From Roseovarius litoreus (GTDB lineage: Bacteria > Pseudomonadota > Alphaproteobacteria > Rhodobacterales > Rhodobacteraceae): a stretch of DNA of 64,000 nt. Every line of letters begins with the position of its first letter. Position 1 is the stretch's first letter. The stretch is taken from positions 248,001 to 312,000 of the forward strand of contig NZ_FRCB01000002.1 in the NCBI RefSeq assembly GCF_900142765.1, written 5' to 3'. Positions 35,681 through 44,152 of this stretch are shown piece by piece. The notes under the pieces are model-generated. The model searched no databases. It was not told where the DNA came from and saw nothing but the letters and a program-made list of their open reading frames with translations. The translations under genes were made by a program, and so were the position numbers.

Positions 35681-36405
35681 CGCAAGCCCTCGCCAGGCTG
35701 CCATGCGCCGGGAGGAATGCGGCCCGGCTCCACATAGGCCGACCAGATTGCATCGAGCTGGGCCCACAACACTTCGGTTTTGAATATCAGGGCGTCACAG
35801 GCCATGTCTTCCTTCTCGGCGGTATCGGCATGATCAAGAACCCATTGGAGACCGAAGGCGACATCGCGTGGGGCCTGATCCAAGCGGTTTTTGAAATAGG
35901 ACAGGCTTTCGGTATTGGCGAAGGCGTAGTGTTCAAGCAGGCCTTCGATCCTGCGCTCGTGAATCTTGGGCGCGAAAAGCTCCGTCAAGGATGAGGCAAC
36001 GGCCTGTAGGAGCGGCATGGTCTGCACGTATCGGATATACGCCTCCACCGCGAAACGCGTTGCCGGCAATACGCCTTTCCCCGACGCCACATAATCGGCG
36101 TCGAGACCCACGGCCTCGGCCAGTTTCAACCAGCGGCGTATGCCTCCGCCTTCGTCAATTCCTCCGTCATGATCTTCGATCCGAGACCGCCACGCACGGC
36201 GCATGTCGGGATCCGTGCAGCGCGATATGAACGCGGCATCCTTCATCGGGATCGCCGCCTGATAGGCCCAGCGGTTGATCACCCAGGCGCGCACTTCATC
36301 AGGGCTGCAGTGCCCGCCGTGCAGCCGGTCGTGAAAAGGGTGCTTGTCGTGATATCGCTCCTCGCCGATCTTTCGAAGGCGCGCCTCGAGTGTCTCGCTG
36401 GTCAT
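35677..36405 (-). CDS. pqqC: Pyrroloquinoline-quinone synthase PqqC
   Basis: This cofactor-free oxidase carries out the last step, ring closure and eight-electron oxidation to PQQ. It has 242 residues with the all-helical PqqC signature: [44 protein letters not shown], the EDHDGG segment, and [25 protein letters not shown]. Active-site His and Tyr residues are retained. Its start overlaps the pqqB stop (ATGA). Confidence 0.96.
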   Translation of the reverse strand: MTSETLEARLRKIGEERYHDKHPFHDRLHGGHCSPDEVRAWVINRWAYQAAIPMKDAAFISRCTDPDMRRAWRSRIEDHDGGIDEGGGIRRWLKLAEAVGLDADYVASGKGVLPATRFAVEAYIRYVQTMPLLQAVASSLTELFAPKIHERRIEGLLEHYAFANTESLSYFKNRLDQAPRDVAFGLQWVLDHADTAEKEDMACDALIFKTEVLWAQLDAIWSAYVEPGRIPPGAWQPGEGLR

Positions 36406-37289
36406 GCTGATATCTCCTGTCCGTCATGGGCGATGTCCCATCCGGACTGTTCGACGAAAGCGCGCTCTGGACTATCGGGCTGAAGGATCGGGTTCGTATT
36501 GTTGATATGAATGAAGGTCTTTGCCGCCCGCAGACCCTGGAGCCGGACAATCGATCCATCTGGTCCGCTGATCGGAATATGCCCCATGCGACGGCCCGTC
36601 TTGATCCCGGTGCCCGACCGGATCATCTCGTCATCGTCCCACAAGGTGCCGTCGAAGAATATCCGGTCGGCGTCAGAGAGTTGTTTGAGGACGGCATCGG
36701 TCACATCGGCGCAGCCGGGGACGTAATAGGCGACTTTGCCGTTGCCGGTCAGGCGCACGCCCACTGTCTGTTCTCCGATCAAGTCCGTCCGAACATCATT
36801 GCCTTCCATGAACAGCGGGACTTTTCCGGGAACCGCGAACAACCGCGCCGAAAGCCCGGGTTGCAAGTCGAAATCCTGTGCCAACGCCACCGGGTGACGG
36901 GTGACCTTTTCTCGGTTTACAGCGTCAAATATCCGGTTTTCGGACAGCACGTCCAATATTTCGCTGGTGGCGAAAAGCGAGAATGGTGTCTGCTCACGCA
37001 AGCTGAGAAGGCCGGCGATATGGTCGATGTCACCATTGGTCAAAAGAACGGATGTCACTGGCGTGTCGCGCAAGGACCGCGGGTGCATCTGTGGATTGTC
37101 CAGCATCTGCTGACGAATGTCAGGCGATGCGTTGAGAATGCTCCACGTTTGCCCATCCAGCGAAACCGCCAAAGAGGATTGCCCGGAACATGGAATTTTC
37201 CTGTTCCGGGCATCGACGCAGTTCCGGCATCCGCAATTCCATTGAGGCAAGCCGCCTCCAGCGGATGCGCCCAAGATTAGAAACCTCAT
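36402..37289 (-). CDS. pqqB: PQQ biosynthesis protein PqqB (MBL fold)
   Basis: This metallo-beta-lactamase-fold hydroxylase introduces quinone oxygens into the PQQ precursor. It has 295 residues from the ATG at 37289 (MRFLILGASAGGGLPQWNC). A GTG three codons upstream is possible but has poorer family match. The CGCRNC zinc-site cysteines, the LLTNGDIDHIAGLLSLRE motif (family-specific variant of HxHxDH), FFDGTLWDDDEM and the terminal FIHINNTNPI loop are all present. pqqA lies 25 bp upstream on the same strand. Confidence 0.95.
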   Translation of the reverse strand: MRFLILGASAGGGLPQWNCGCRNCVDARNRKIPCSGQSSLAVSLDGQTWSILNASPDIRQQMLDNPQMHPRSLRDTPVTSVLLTNGDIDHIAGLLSLREQTPFSLFATSEILDVLSENRIFDAVNREKVTRHPVALAQDFDLQPGLSARLFAVPGKVPLFMEGNDVRTDLIGEQTVGVRLTGNGKVAYYVPGCADVTDAVLKQLSDADRIFFDGTLWDDDEMIRSGTGIKTGRRMGHIPISGPDGSIVRLQGLRAAKTFIHINNTNPILQPDSPERAFVEQSGWDIAHDGQEISA

Positions 37290-37314
37290 CCCGGGCACCC
37301 CGAGTCGTCAGTTT

Positions 37315-37422
37315 TCAGAACAGGTCGGGCTCGTGTCCGCGGCGTTCATCTTCGGCTGGAGCGTACATGTTGATTTCCATGCCGCAGTTGATCTCTTTGA
37401 GCTTGGGTGCATTCCAAGTCAT
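37315..37422 (-). CDS. pqqA: PQQ precursor peptide PqqA
   Basis: This is a 35-residue ribosomal peptide, the substrate from which PQQ is made. It is too short for common gene-size cut-offs. Translation from the ATG at 37422 gives MTWNAPKLKEINCGMEINMY at the N-terminus, with the conserved Glu16 and Tyr20 that become cross-linked. A charged tail (APAEDERRG) leads to a Phe at the end. A GGGAGG ribosome-binding site lies 8 bp upstream. It is followed after 25 bp by pqqB. The C-terminal extension after the PAEDE motif is longer than in the shortest family members. Confidence 0.95.
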   Translation of the reverse strand: MTWNAPKLKEINCGMEINMYAPAEDERRGHEPDLF

Positions 37423-37793
37423 TCGTTGTATCCTCCCATCAGATCCTTTGTTTTCCGAGGTAGCTTTTGGCCGTCGCGAGACAGTATCGCTTCGATTAGA
37501 CCCCTCATTACAGAGTGTGGCGGATTATTTCGGCTTATGTCAACAGACACTGCATGTGTTCAGGCAACCGTGAATGACCCGGCCGCCGCCTTTGCAGCAG
37601 GTGTCGAGCCTTGGCGTGCCAAGACGCGATGCGCTACCTTGGCTGCAAAACCTCCGGGATGTAGAAGCGGACACGTCCCAAGCCCTGTGAACCGGGGGGA
37701 CAAGTTGAATGTGTTTGCCAGTTTTGCATCGTATCAATATCGTCGCTGGCAGATCGGCAGTCGCCGGCTTCATCAGATCGAGATTGGTATTCC
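37423..37793. promoter_or_regulatory. Divergent intergenic region pqqA / ABC transporter (371 bp)
   Basis: I see no gene in this stretch. It must contain the promoter of the pqq operon on the minus strand and that of the ABC transporter on the plus strand. No convincing -35/-10 pair or long palindrome stands out by eye. Confidence 0.4.
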
Positions 37794-38513
37794 GTGACAG
37801 GGCTTTCCGTCCGAAACCTAAGTTATGCATATGGCGCGAAGCCTGCTCTGAACGACATCAGCTTCAATGTTGAGCCGGGCGTCTTTTGCGCGCTTATCGG
37901 CCCCAATGGTGCGGGCAAATCCACATTGTTCGCTCTGCTGACGCGCCTGATCACTAGTCGGACCGGCACGATCGAGATTGCCGGACATGATCTTGGGTCT
38001 CATCCCGAAAAAGCGCTTGGCAAAATAGGAATAGTCTTTCAACAACCAAGTCTCGATCTCGACCTGACGGTTTGGCGCAACCTCAGCTATTTTGCCGGGT
38101 TGCATGGCCTTTCAGGTCAGGCCGCTGAAGCATCTATCAAATCCGCGTTGGACAGACTGGATATGGCAGAGCGTACCCATGAGCGGGTACGCAACCTCAA
38201 TGGCGGTCATCGCAGGCGGTTGGAGATCGCGCGAGCCTTGGTGCATTCCCCGACCGTTCTGCTGTTGGACGAACCTTCTGTCGGCCTTGATGCCGCCGCG
38301 CGCCGGGCGATTACGGAACACGCTCACGATCTGTGTAAAACTCATGGAATGACCGTTCTCTGGGCGACCCATCTGACCGATGAAATATCGGCCGACGATC
38401 AGGTCGTGATCCTGCACAAGGGGCAGGTTCTCAGGAACTGCCCGTGCCACGAACTGACCCGGGACAAGCCCCTGCAGGAGGCCTTTCTCGAGCTGACGGA
38501 CCAGGGCACATGA
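37794..38513 (+). CDS. ABC transporter ATPase of the PQQ-alcohol-dehydrogenase-associated type
   Basis: This is a 239-residue ABC ATPase. The Walker A is GPNGAGKST, the Q-loop is IGIVFQQPSLDLDLTVWRNL, and Walker B is LLLDEPSVGLD with the H-loop WATHL. The signature motif reads LNGGHRRRLEIARAL instead of LSGGQ, a variant I associate with the ATPase that accompanies PQQ-dependent alcohol dehydrogenase systems. The start is GTG at 37794. It overlaps the permease by 4 bp. The location beside pqqABCDE supports this assignment. The substrate of these transporters is unclear; export related to the quinoprotein system is proposed. Confidence 0.87.
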   Translation: MTGLSVRNLSYAYGAKPALNDISFNVEPGVFCALIGPNGAGKSTLFALLTRLITSRTGTIEIAGHDLGSHPEKALGKIGIVFQQPSLDLDLTVWRNLSYFAGLHGLSGQAAEASIKSALDRLDMAERTHERVRNLNGGHRRRLEIARALVHSPTVLLLDEPSVGLDAAARRAITEHAHDLCKTHGMTVLWATHLTDEISADDQVVILHKGQVLRNCPCHELTRDKPLQEAFLELTDQGT

Positions 38514-39289
38514 GAGCGTCCTTGCTCGCCTTGCGTGCCATCGTGATACGCGATGTTCTGCGCTTTGTTCATCAGCGAAGCCGGTTTGTGGCGGCACTGG
38601 TGCGTCCCCTGATCTGGCTTGTCGTTTTTGCCGCCGGGTTTCGCGGAGCGTTCGGGCCTTTGACGCCTCCGCCGCATGTGACGCCGATCAGCTACGAGAT
38701 GTATATCCTGCCCGGCCTGTGCGGGATGATCCTGCTGTTCAATGGCATGCAGAGCGCCCTGAGCCTCGTCTATGATCGCGAAATGGGGTCGATGCGGATA
38801 TTGCTCACCAGCCCATTGCCGCGGTGGTGGCTGCTGGTGTGTAGGCTGCTGTCCAGCACGGCAATTTCGCTGTTGCAGGTCTATGCTTTCCTGCTTGTTG
38901 CCATGGTCTTCGGGATCCACATTCCGTTGGCTGGATATGTCAGCGCTCTGCCGGCGGTGTTTCTGGCGGGCTTGATGCTGGGTGCATTCGGACTGGCCAT
39001 GTCTTCCAGCATCCACCAACTTGAGAACTTCGCCGGTGTGATGAATTTCGTGATTTTCCCGACTTTCTTCCTGTCGTCGGCGTTGTATCCTCTGGCGCAA
39101 ATGGGGGAAAGTTCGGCCCTGCTGCTTGCCCTGTGTGAACTGAACCCTTTCACGCATGCAGTAGAGCTGATCCGCTTCGCGTTTGCCGGGCATGTCAATT
39201 GGCCTGCACTGGCGTGGATCCTTGCGACCGGCGCGGTCTTTTTGGGGATCACGTTTCGGCAGTACACTCCGGTGCGCAGCTTGCGTTGA
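38510..39289 (+). CDS. ABC-2 type permease (PQQ-alcohol-dehydrogenase-associated)
   Basis: This is a 259-residue integral membrane permease of the ABC-2 family with six predicted helices. Family features are the N-terminal amphipathic segment (LLALRAIVIRDVLRFVHQRSR), REMGSMRILLTSPLPRWWLL, and FPTFFLSSALYPL before NPFTHAVELIRFAF. The ATG at 38510 overlaps the ATPase stop (ATGA); a start at 38444 would sit within the ATPase gene. With the upstream ATPase it makes a complete half-size exporter. It is the last chromosomal gene before the island, 205 bp from the left attachment repeat. Confidence 0.88.
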   Translation: MRASLLALRAIVIRDVLRFVHQRSRFVAALVRPLIWLVVFAAGFRGAFGPLTPPPHVTPISYEMYILPGLCGMILLFNGMQSALSLVYDREMGSMRILLTSPLPRWWLLVCRLLSSTAISLLQVYAFLLVAMVFGIHIPLAGYVSALPAVFLAGLMLGAFGLAMSSSIHQLENFAGVMNFVIFPTFFLSSALYPLAQMGESSALLLALCELNPFTHAVELIRFAFAGHVNWPALAWILATGAVFLGITFRQYTPVRSLR

Positions 39290-39494
39290 GCCAACGCAAT
39301 CCTTGAACGAGGCGGTGTGATGTCGGTCTCTTCAAGACAGATCATCGGTGGACGTTGGGCGGGAAGGGGCTGCCGCGATCAGGGTCTGCCACCATGCGTC
39401 GCTCCGAGCACGGATCCACGCTGGCAGCGCGCGGACACAGAACCCACAACTGCAAACCGGGCAATCCCGGTGGATATGCAGACCAAAGTTGAGA

Positions 39495-39544
39495 TTTTGG
39501 CTCCGGCGGTAGGGATCGAACCTACGACCAATTGATTAACAGTC
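39495..39544. repeat. Left attachment repeat (attL), tRNA-Asn 3' fragment
   Basis: This 50-bp stretch is identical to 57660-57709. It covers CCA, acceptor 3' strand, T-arm, variable loop and anticodon loop of tRNA-Asn, then diverges (CAGTCGTTTTTT), so it cannot make a tRNA. Confidence 0.92.
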
Positions 39545-39687
39545 GTTTTTTGGGCCATTTCTCAAGCCTTTGAAAACGCAAAAAATCACTAGGTCGCTCG
39601 CAGCAAATACCTGTTTTGCATTGAATATAATAAGGCAGCGCTAGACAATTGCGGACACGGCTCACATACTGACTACACATCATTTTA

Positions 39688-39705
39688 CGGACACAGTGCG
39701 GACAC
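39688..39705 (+). repeat. Left candidate integrase arm-site repeat
   Basis: CGGACACAGTGCGGACAC recurs with one change at 57580-57597 near the other end of the island, in the same orientation. Single GCGGACAC units also occur at 39651 and 39431. It lies just upstream of the integrase gene. Confidence 0.5.
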
Positions 39706-39714
39706 AGGGGGCAA

Positions 39715-40929
39715 ATGAAAAAATCTCAACGCTTGGTCGACAAGCTGGTGAAGGAATTGCCTGTGCCTGATCGCGGCGCCAAGATCACCTATGACAGCGA
39801 CGTGTCAGGCTTTGGTGTTCGCGTCACAAAGGGCGGCGCGCGCGCCTACATCCTCAACTATCGTATCGCAGGCCGGGAACGCCGATACACCATCGGCAGC
39901 GCGACCGAATGGAAGGCGACAGCAGCCCGGAAATTCGCTGCCGACATGAAGGCCAAAATCCGCCTCGGGCATGATCCGCTGGCAGAACTCGAGGAGGCCC
40001 GGAACGCCCGCACGGTCGCGGACATGTGCGATCAGTTTGAAGAAGATCACTTGCCACGCCTGCGCCCAAACACGCAAAAGCAATACCGTCAGTCGATCCA
40101 TGGCAGCGCCAGGCGGAAGGGCATCCGCGAGCACTTCAAACATCACAAGGTCGAGGACCTGAGGCACGCAGACATTGCGGAATATCACCGCATTCTGAGC
40201 CGGACCGCGCCGACGATGGCAAACCGCGATCTTTCGGTAATCTCGCGGATGCTGGGGCTTGCTGTTCGCTGGGGCTGGCGGTCGGACAATCCTGCGCGCG
40301 GAACAGAACGAAATCAGGAGACCAAGCGCACCCGGTATCTATCGCTGACCGAAATAAAGGCATTGACAGACGCCTTGCGCAATTTGCCGGACCAACAGGC
40401 CGCCAATGTCTTTCGGCTGATGCTGCTGACCGGATGCAGAAAGGGCGAGGCGCTTTCGGCCCGCTGGACGCAATTCGATCTGAGCGCCGGCATATGGATG
40501 AAGCCGGGTTCAGCGACAAAGCAGAAGACCGTTCACCGCGTCCCGTTATCGGCCGCGGCTGTTGCCCTGTTGGAAGGAAGCGCGCGCGAAGGCGAATTTG
40601 TTTTTCCGGGCCAGATTGAGGGCCAGCCCCGGCAAGAGGTCAAAAAGCAATGGGAGAACATTTGCGCCGCCGCCGGGTTGGTGGACGATGAGGGCAACAA
40701 GACAGTGCGGATGCACGACCTGCGCCACACCTACGCGTCGGTGCTGGCATCGGCGGGGCTTTCCTTGCCGATCATCGGGGCGCTGCTAGGACACTCACAG
40801 CCCGCCACAACGGCCCGCTACGCGCATTTGATGGATGATCCGCTACGGCAGGCCGCAGAACGCGCGGCGGCGCTGGTGGGCGGCACAGAGGCCGCCGAGG
40901 TCATCGACATGAAAAGGTCGAGCGGGTGA
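39715..40929 (+). CDS. Tyrosine-recombinase integrase
   Basis: This 404-residue site-specific recombinase would insert and excise the island at tRNA-Asn. It has a P4-type N-terminal DUF4102-like region (YDSDVSGFGVRVTKGGARAYILNYR), a SAM-like core-binding domain (about 100-190) and a catalytic domain. All active-site residues are visible: Arg242 (LTGCRKGEALSARW), Lys271, His334 and Arg337 (HDLRHTYAS), His360 (LGHSQPATTARY) and the nucleophile Tyr369. The gene starts 170 bp inside the left repeat, reads into the island, and overlaps the next gene by 4 bp. It seems intact. Confidence 0.95.
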   Translation: MKKSQRLVDKLVKELPVPDRGAKITYDSDVSGFGVRVTKGGARAYILNYRIAGRERRYTIGSATEWKATAARKFAADMKAKIRLGHDPLAELEEARNARTVADMCDQFEEDHLPRLRPNTQKQYRQSIHGSARRKGIREHFKHHKVEDLRHADIAEYHRILSRTAPTMANRDLSVISRMLGLAVRWGWRSDNPARGTERNQETKRTRYLSLTEIKALTDALRNLPDQQAANVFRLMLLTGCRKGEALSARWTQFDLSAGIWMKPGSATKQKTVHRVPLSAAAVALLEGSAREGEFVFPGQIEGQPRQEVKKQWENICAAAGLVDDEGNKTVRMHDLRHTYASVLASAGLSLPIIGALLGHSQPATTARYAHLMDDPLRQAAERAAALVGGTEAAEVIDMKRSSG

Positions 40930-41576
40930 CGGGCTGGTTTGAGGAATACTGCGCGGATAACGCACGAACCGTCTTTACAGTCGACGGATGGCCCGTTGTG
41001 GAATCTGCACCGCGCAAGATTGCCGATGCGCTGCGCGCGGTGCTGGCATCCTACGATCCGCCCTCTGATGTGATCGAGACAGCCGCCGCGCAGATCTTCG
41101 TCGCGTCGGAACTTGGCCGATCCGATGAACAGCTGGGCAACCTGCCGGCATCTGCAAGTGTGAGCGAAAAGGAACTTCTGGAATTCCAGAAGCTGACCGG
41201 CAAGCTGGCCGATCTGATAGACGGTATGCACAACCCGGCCCTTTCCGCTTTGTCTGGCGCGGGGCTGATCGCCCGCGATCTTCTGGCACCGATGCAGCGC
41301 GCCCATGAACTCGCAGGACAGGCCCGCAGCCGGCTAGAGGGCCTGCCGGAGAAGAACCCAGGCAGCAAGCGGATGCCAGAGGCACCCGAGGTCACGACGA
41401 TCACCGCCGCTTTCTTCGAAGAGATCACCGGCAAGGCACCGGGCAGGATCGTGCATCGCGAAGGGGAATACGGCGAATGGCTGGACACCCTGCGCGAGGT
41501 TTTCGAGGCGCTGGGGATCAAGGCCAGTGCAGAAAAGCAGGCGCAGGCGCACCGAACGCGAATAGCCCGAAAATGA
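40926..41576 (+). CDS. Hypothetical protein coupled to the integrase
   Basis: I do not recognise a family. The 216-residue product starts at a GTG that overlaps the integrase stop (GTGA), indicating coupled translation. It is soluble, helix-rich and hydrophilic, with a C-terminal block (FEEITGKAPGRIVHREGEYGEWLDTLREVFEALGI) that looks like a compact conserved domain. No signal peptide or metal motif is seen. A role in controlling integration or excision is conceivable from position only. Confidence 0.7.
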   Translation: MTGWFEEYCADNARTVFTVDGWPVVESAPRKIADALRAVLASYDPPSDVIETAAAQIFVASELGRSDEQLGNLPASASVSEKELLEFQKLTGKLADLIDGMHNPALSALSGAGLIARDLLAPMQRAHELAGQARSRLEGLPEKNPGSKRMPEAPEVTTITAAFFEEITGKAPGRIVHREGEYGEWLDTLREVFEALGIKASAEKQAQAHRTRIARK

Positions 41577-41629
41577 CACTATTCACGCCATAGGCAGCTT
41601 TGGACACCCTCCGAAATGTGTGAATATTG

Positions 41630-41664
41630 GGTTGCATCACTTCACTTTGCAGAAGGATGCAACC
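41630..41664 (+). promoter_or_regulatory. Inverted repeat covering the ribosome-binding site of the HTH gene
   Basis: GGTTGCATC (41630-41638) and GATGCAACC (41656-41664) form a perfect 9-bp inverted repeat around a 17-nt centre. The right arm ends exactly before the ATG at 41665 and the AGAAGGA ribosome-binding site is inside the structure. It could be an operator for autorepression or an RNA hairpin that limits translation. Confidence 0.55.
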
Positions 41665-41910
41665 ATGACCCAGACACTCGAGAAGCGTTACTCAGGCGGA
41701 AACGGCCTCTTGGCTGGATACGTCAGCCGCGCCGAACTCGCCGCAGAATGGAACTGCCACGAGCGCACCATCGCTCGTTATGAGGCAATGCCGGATGGCT
41801 TACCCTTCCTCTATATCGGCGGTCGCAAACTCTACCGGATCGAGGATGCGCGCGCCTTCATGGAGCGCCGGATCACGACGCCGAACCCCGTCCGGAAGGG
41901 GGCCGCATGA
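41665..41910 (+). CDS. MerR/AlpA-like helix-turn-helix protein (excisionase-type)
   Basis: This is an 81-residue DNA-binding protein. The pattern GYVSRAELAAEWNCHERTIARYEAMPDGLPFLYIGGRKLYRIEDARAFMERR is a winged helix of the kind used by phage excisionases and AlpA activators. The ATG at 41665 has AGAAGGA upstream; the earlier in-frame GTG at 41620 has no such site. It is the first gene of the ATGA-coupled block and could control excision or expression of the block. A 9-bp inverted repeat overlaps its ribosome-binding site. Confidence 0.8.
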   Translation: MTQTLEKRYSGGNGLLAGYVSRAELAAEWNCHERTIARYEAMPDGLPFLYIGGRKLYRIEDARAFMERRITTPNPVRKGAA

Positions 41911-42113
41911 TGGACTATCAGCGCCAATTCACCCGCCCGCTTCTGATGCGGATTACAGATCACGGCGCGGCCTTTGCCGGGATATTGGCAAACCGAGCAG
42001 AGCACGACCTGAGCCTAGCCGGGCACATGCTGGCCGCGCTGGATGAAATGCAGGATGCTTTTCCCGATCTGGAAACCGAGGGCATCGCGCAACCATTCTA
42101 TCCGCTAAAATGA
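41907..42113 (+). CDS. Small hypothetical island protein
   Basis: This is a 68-residue acidic protein with no family I can name. It starts at ATGATG overlapping the HTH gene stop and ends in an ATGA overlap with the next gene. Predicted helices lie around LLMRITDHGAAFAGILANRAEHDLSLAGHMLAALDEMQDAF. Similar small genes are common between the HTH gene and the DUF3987 gene of islands of this type. Confidence 0.65.
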   Translation: MMDYQRQFTRPLLMRITDHGAAFAGILANRAEHDLSLAGHMLAALDEMQDAFPDLETEGIAQPFYPLK

Positions 42114-42394
42114 AAACCCCACCCGCGACGAACACGCGGGCGGGGCTGGAAATGATCGAGCGGGACAGCTTCAATTGTTACAGTATAACGCGCCGCGCCG
42201 TTGTGGGCAACCACAGGCAAGAGCATGACACTCCACTTTCTACGCCCGCAACAGTTGGCGGGCTTTCCGATAGAATACCACCAGGCCGACCCGGAAATCG
42301 GCGCCATGACGGCTTCATGTTTCGCGTCCGCGACGGGGGCCACGCCCATCGCCTTATCGCCGATATCGGCGCGGTGATGGAGGGCCAGAAATGA
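42110..42394 (+). CDS. Small hypothetical island protein
   Basis: This is a 94-residue protein with no recognised domain. Its codon use is less convincing than its neighbours, but the ATG overlaps the preceding stop and its TGA overlaps the next ATG, so the frame fits the coupled block at both ends. The C-terminal part (DGFMFRVRDGGHAHRLIADIGAVMEG) looks most protein-like. A 50-residue ORF in another frame (42226) overlaps it and is a weaker alternative. Confidence 0.45.
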   Translation: MKTPPATNTRAGLEMIERDSFNCYSITRRAVVGNHRQEHDTPLSTPATVGGLSDRIPPGRPGNRRHDGFMFRVRDGGHAHRLIADIGAVMEGQK

Positions 42395-42489
42395 GACAGC
42401 TTCAAATCAAAATGCTGATGCGCCATCACGGACTGACCGAAGCGCAGGCATCCGCGCTTTGCGCCCTGATCTGGGGGGCAGGCCAATGA
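42391..42489 (+). CDS. 32-residue peptide gene in the coupled block
   Basis: A very short frame (MRQLQIKMLMRHHGLTEAQA at the start, ending in WGAGQ) runs from an ATG overlapping the previous stop to a TGA overlapping the next ATG. It is predicted to form one amphipathic helix pair. The two ATGA overlaps are the main reason to think it is translated. Confidence 0.5.
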   Translation: MRQLQIKMLMRHHGLTEAQASALCALIWGAGQ

Positions 42490-42659
42490 CAGACGCCGCA
42501 AACCTCACACGCGAACTGGGCGGCAAATGGCTGCGCCGCTATGGCTCCGCGCCGTGCCCTGTATGCCAGCCGGAACGCCGCAAAGGGCAGAGCGCCTTGC
42601 CCGCACCTGATGGCCGGGACTGGTGCGACTTACTGGCCGGAAAGGCGGTGGTGGCATGA
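42486..42659 (+). CDS. Truncated primase-type zinc-finger protein
   Basis: This 57-residue product resembles the first part of island primase zinc-binding domains: LGGKWLRRYGSAPCPVCQPERRKGQSAL has the first Cys pair (CPVC). The second metal-binding pair expected further on is missing, and the product ends in DWCDLLAGKAVVA. It may be a shortened relic or a mini version. It is coupled by 4-bp overlaps to the genes on both sides, so it is still translated. Confidence 0.6.
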   Translation: MTDAANLTRELGGKWLRRYGSAPCPVCQPERRKGQSALPAPDGRDWCDLLAGKAVVA

Positions 42660-44152
42660 CGGAGATTCGAGAGATCGCCTTTTCGCCCGACTGGCCCGCG
42701 CCGGATGTAAAATTCCTGCGCCCGGAAATTCCACCTGCGCCGCAACTGCCAATTGACGATGTATTCGGATCGCGCTTTTCTACATGGGCGCGAGAGGCCG
42801 CCGAGGCCAAGGGCGCACCGCTCGACTATGCGGTTTTTTCGGTTTTTTCGGTTTTGTCCAGTGTCATTGGCAACGCCCGTTGGGTGTCACCTTGGCGCGG
42901 CTGGACCGAACCGCCGGTGATCTGGGCCATGCTGATCGGTCTGCCGAGTGCGGGCAAATCACCTGCTATCGACGCTGCCCTGCAACCGCTGCGCGCCGCC
43001 GAGCGCCCCTTGCGAGAGACCGCAGACGCAGAAAAGAGGGCATGGACCGAGAAAGCCGAGATTGCCAAGCTGGCCGAGTCCACATGGAAGGAAACGGTGA
43101 AGGCCGCGATCAAAGAAGGCCAGACGCCGCCAGACAGGCCGAAAGAGGCCGATGCAGGATCGCCGCCGCATATCCCGCGCCTTGTGGTTAATGACGGCAC
43201 TATCGAGCGGCTGGGCGCGATCCTCGCAAATCAGCCTCGGGGCATCCTACAGATGCGCGATGAGCTGGCCGGATGGCTCGAAGGCATGGCCCGCTATTCC
43301 GGCGGGGGCAACGATCGGCCCTTTTGGTTAGAGGCATACGGCGGGCGGGGATACACCGTTGAGCGCATGGGCCGCGAACCCCTGACTATCGACCGTCTCA
43401 CCATCGCGGTTATGGGAGGCGTTCAACCCGACCGGCTGAAAACGCTCTTGTTCAAGGCTGATGATGACGGCTTGCTCGCGCGCTTCCTGCCGATCTGGCC
43501 CGAGCCTGCGCCGCTGCGCCGCCCTCGCGCATGGGCTGATGAAGATCTGATGCGGCGGATCATCGAAAAGCTGTTGACCCTCGACCTGCTGACCGATGAG
43601 CACGATCAACAGCGCCCTTGGATTGTGGGATTCACGGATGACGCGCGAGACCTGATGGACCAATTCCGGCAGGCAGTGCGGCAATGGGAAACTGAGGCCG
43701 ATGGCCTGATGCTTTCCTTCATCGGCAAATTGCCGGGGCTGACTGCGCGCTTGTCGCTGGTGCTGGCATTTCTCGACTGGGCATCCGAAGGGGCCGAGGA
43801 ACCGCACCAGATCACGGTGCAGCACTTTGGCAGAGCCGCTCACCTTGTGGAAGCCTATATCCTGCCGATGGCGCGCCGCGCATACGCAGACGCCGCCACA
43901 CCCAAAGCCGAGCGCGCCGCCCGGCGGCTAGTGCAGGTGATCCGCGAACAGGGTTGGCTGCGCTTCACGTCGAGCGACGTGTTGAGACTTGACCGGGCCG
44001 GGCTTGGCACAAAGTCCGCGCTCGACCCCGCGCTGGAAATGTTGCTCGACGGCGACTTAATCCGCGCGGTGCTGGTGCCAACAGGCCCACAAGGCGGAAG
44101 GCCGACCAGGCTCTATGCGGTAAACCCGGCAATTCTCGAGGGGCAGGCATGA
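42656..44152 (+). CDS. DUF3987 (YfjI-like) replication-associated ATPase
   Basis: This 498-residue protein of the DUF3987 family is typical of satellite islands, where it is thought to act in element replication. A Walker-A-like GLPSAGKSP lies near residue 105. Conserved stretches are GILQMRDELAGWLEGMARYSGGGNDRPFWLEAYGG and LTIAVMGGVQPDRL, then DGLLARFLPIWPE. The last 80 residues form a winged-helix-like tail. The ATG at 42656 overlaps the zinc-finger stop; an earlier frame start is rejected. The coding sequence includes a TTTTTTCGG triplet array at about 42832-42856 encoding VFSVFSVL. Confidence 0.85.
   Translation: MTEIREIAFSPDWPAPDVKFLRPEIPPAPQLPIDDVFGSRFSTWAREAAEAKGAPLDYAVFSVFSVLSSVIGNARWVSPWRGWTEPPVIWAMLIGLPSAGKSPAIDAALQPLRAAERPLRETADAEKRAWTEKAEIAKLAESTWKETVKAAIKEGQTPPDRPKEADAGSPPHIPRLVVNDGTIERLGAILANQPRGILQMRDELAGWLEGMARYSGGGNDRPFWLEAYGGRGYTVERMGREPLTIDRLTIAVMGGVQPDRLKTLLFKADDDGLLARFLPIWPEPAPLRRPRAWADEDLMRRIIEKLLTLDLLTDEHDQQRPWIVGFTDDARDLMDQFRQAVRQWETEADGLMLSFIGKLPGLTARLSLVLAFLDWASEGAEEPHQITVQHFGRAAHLVEAYILPMARRAYADAATPKAERAARRLVQVIREQGWLRFTSSDVLRLDRAGLGTKSALDPALEMLLDGDLIRAVLVPTGPQGGRPTRLYAVNPAILEGQA

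Noticed and set aside
39495..39544. A second tRNA-Asn gene
   Set aside because: Only the 3' 50 bp are present and the 5' half is missing, so it is an attachment repeat, not a tRNA.
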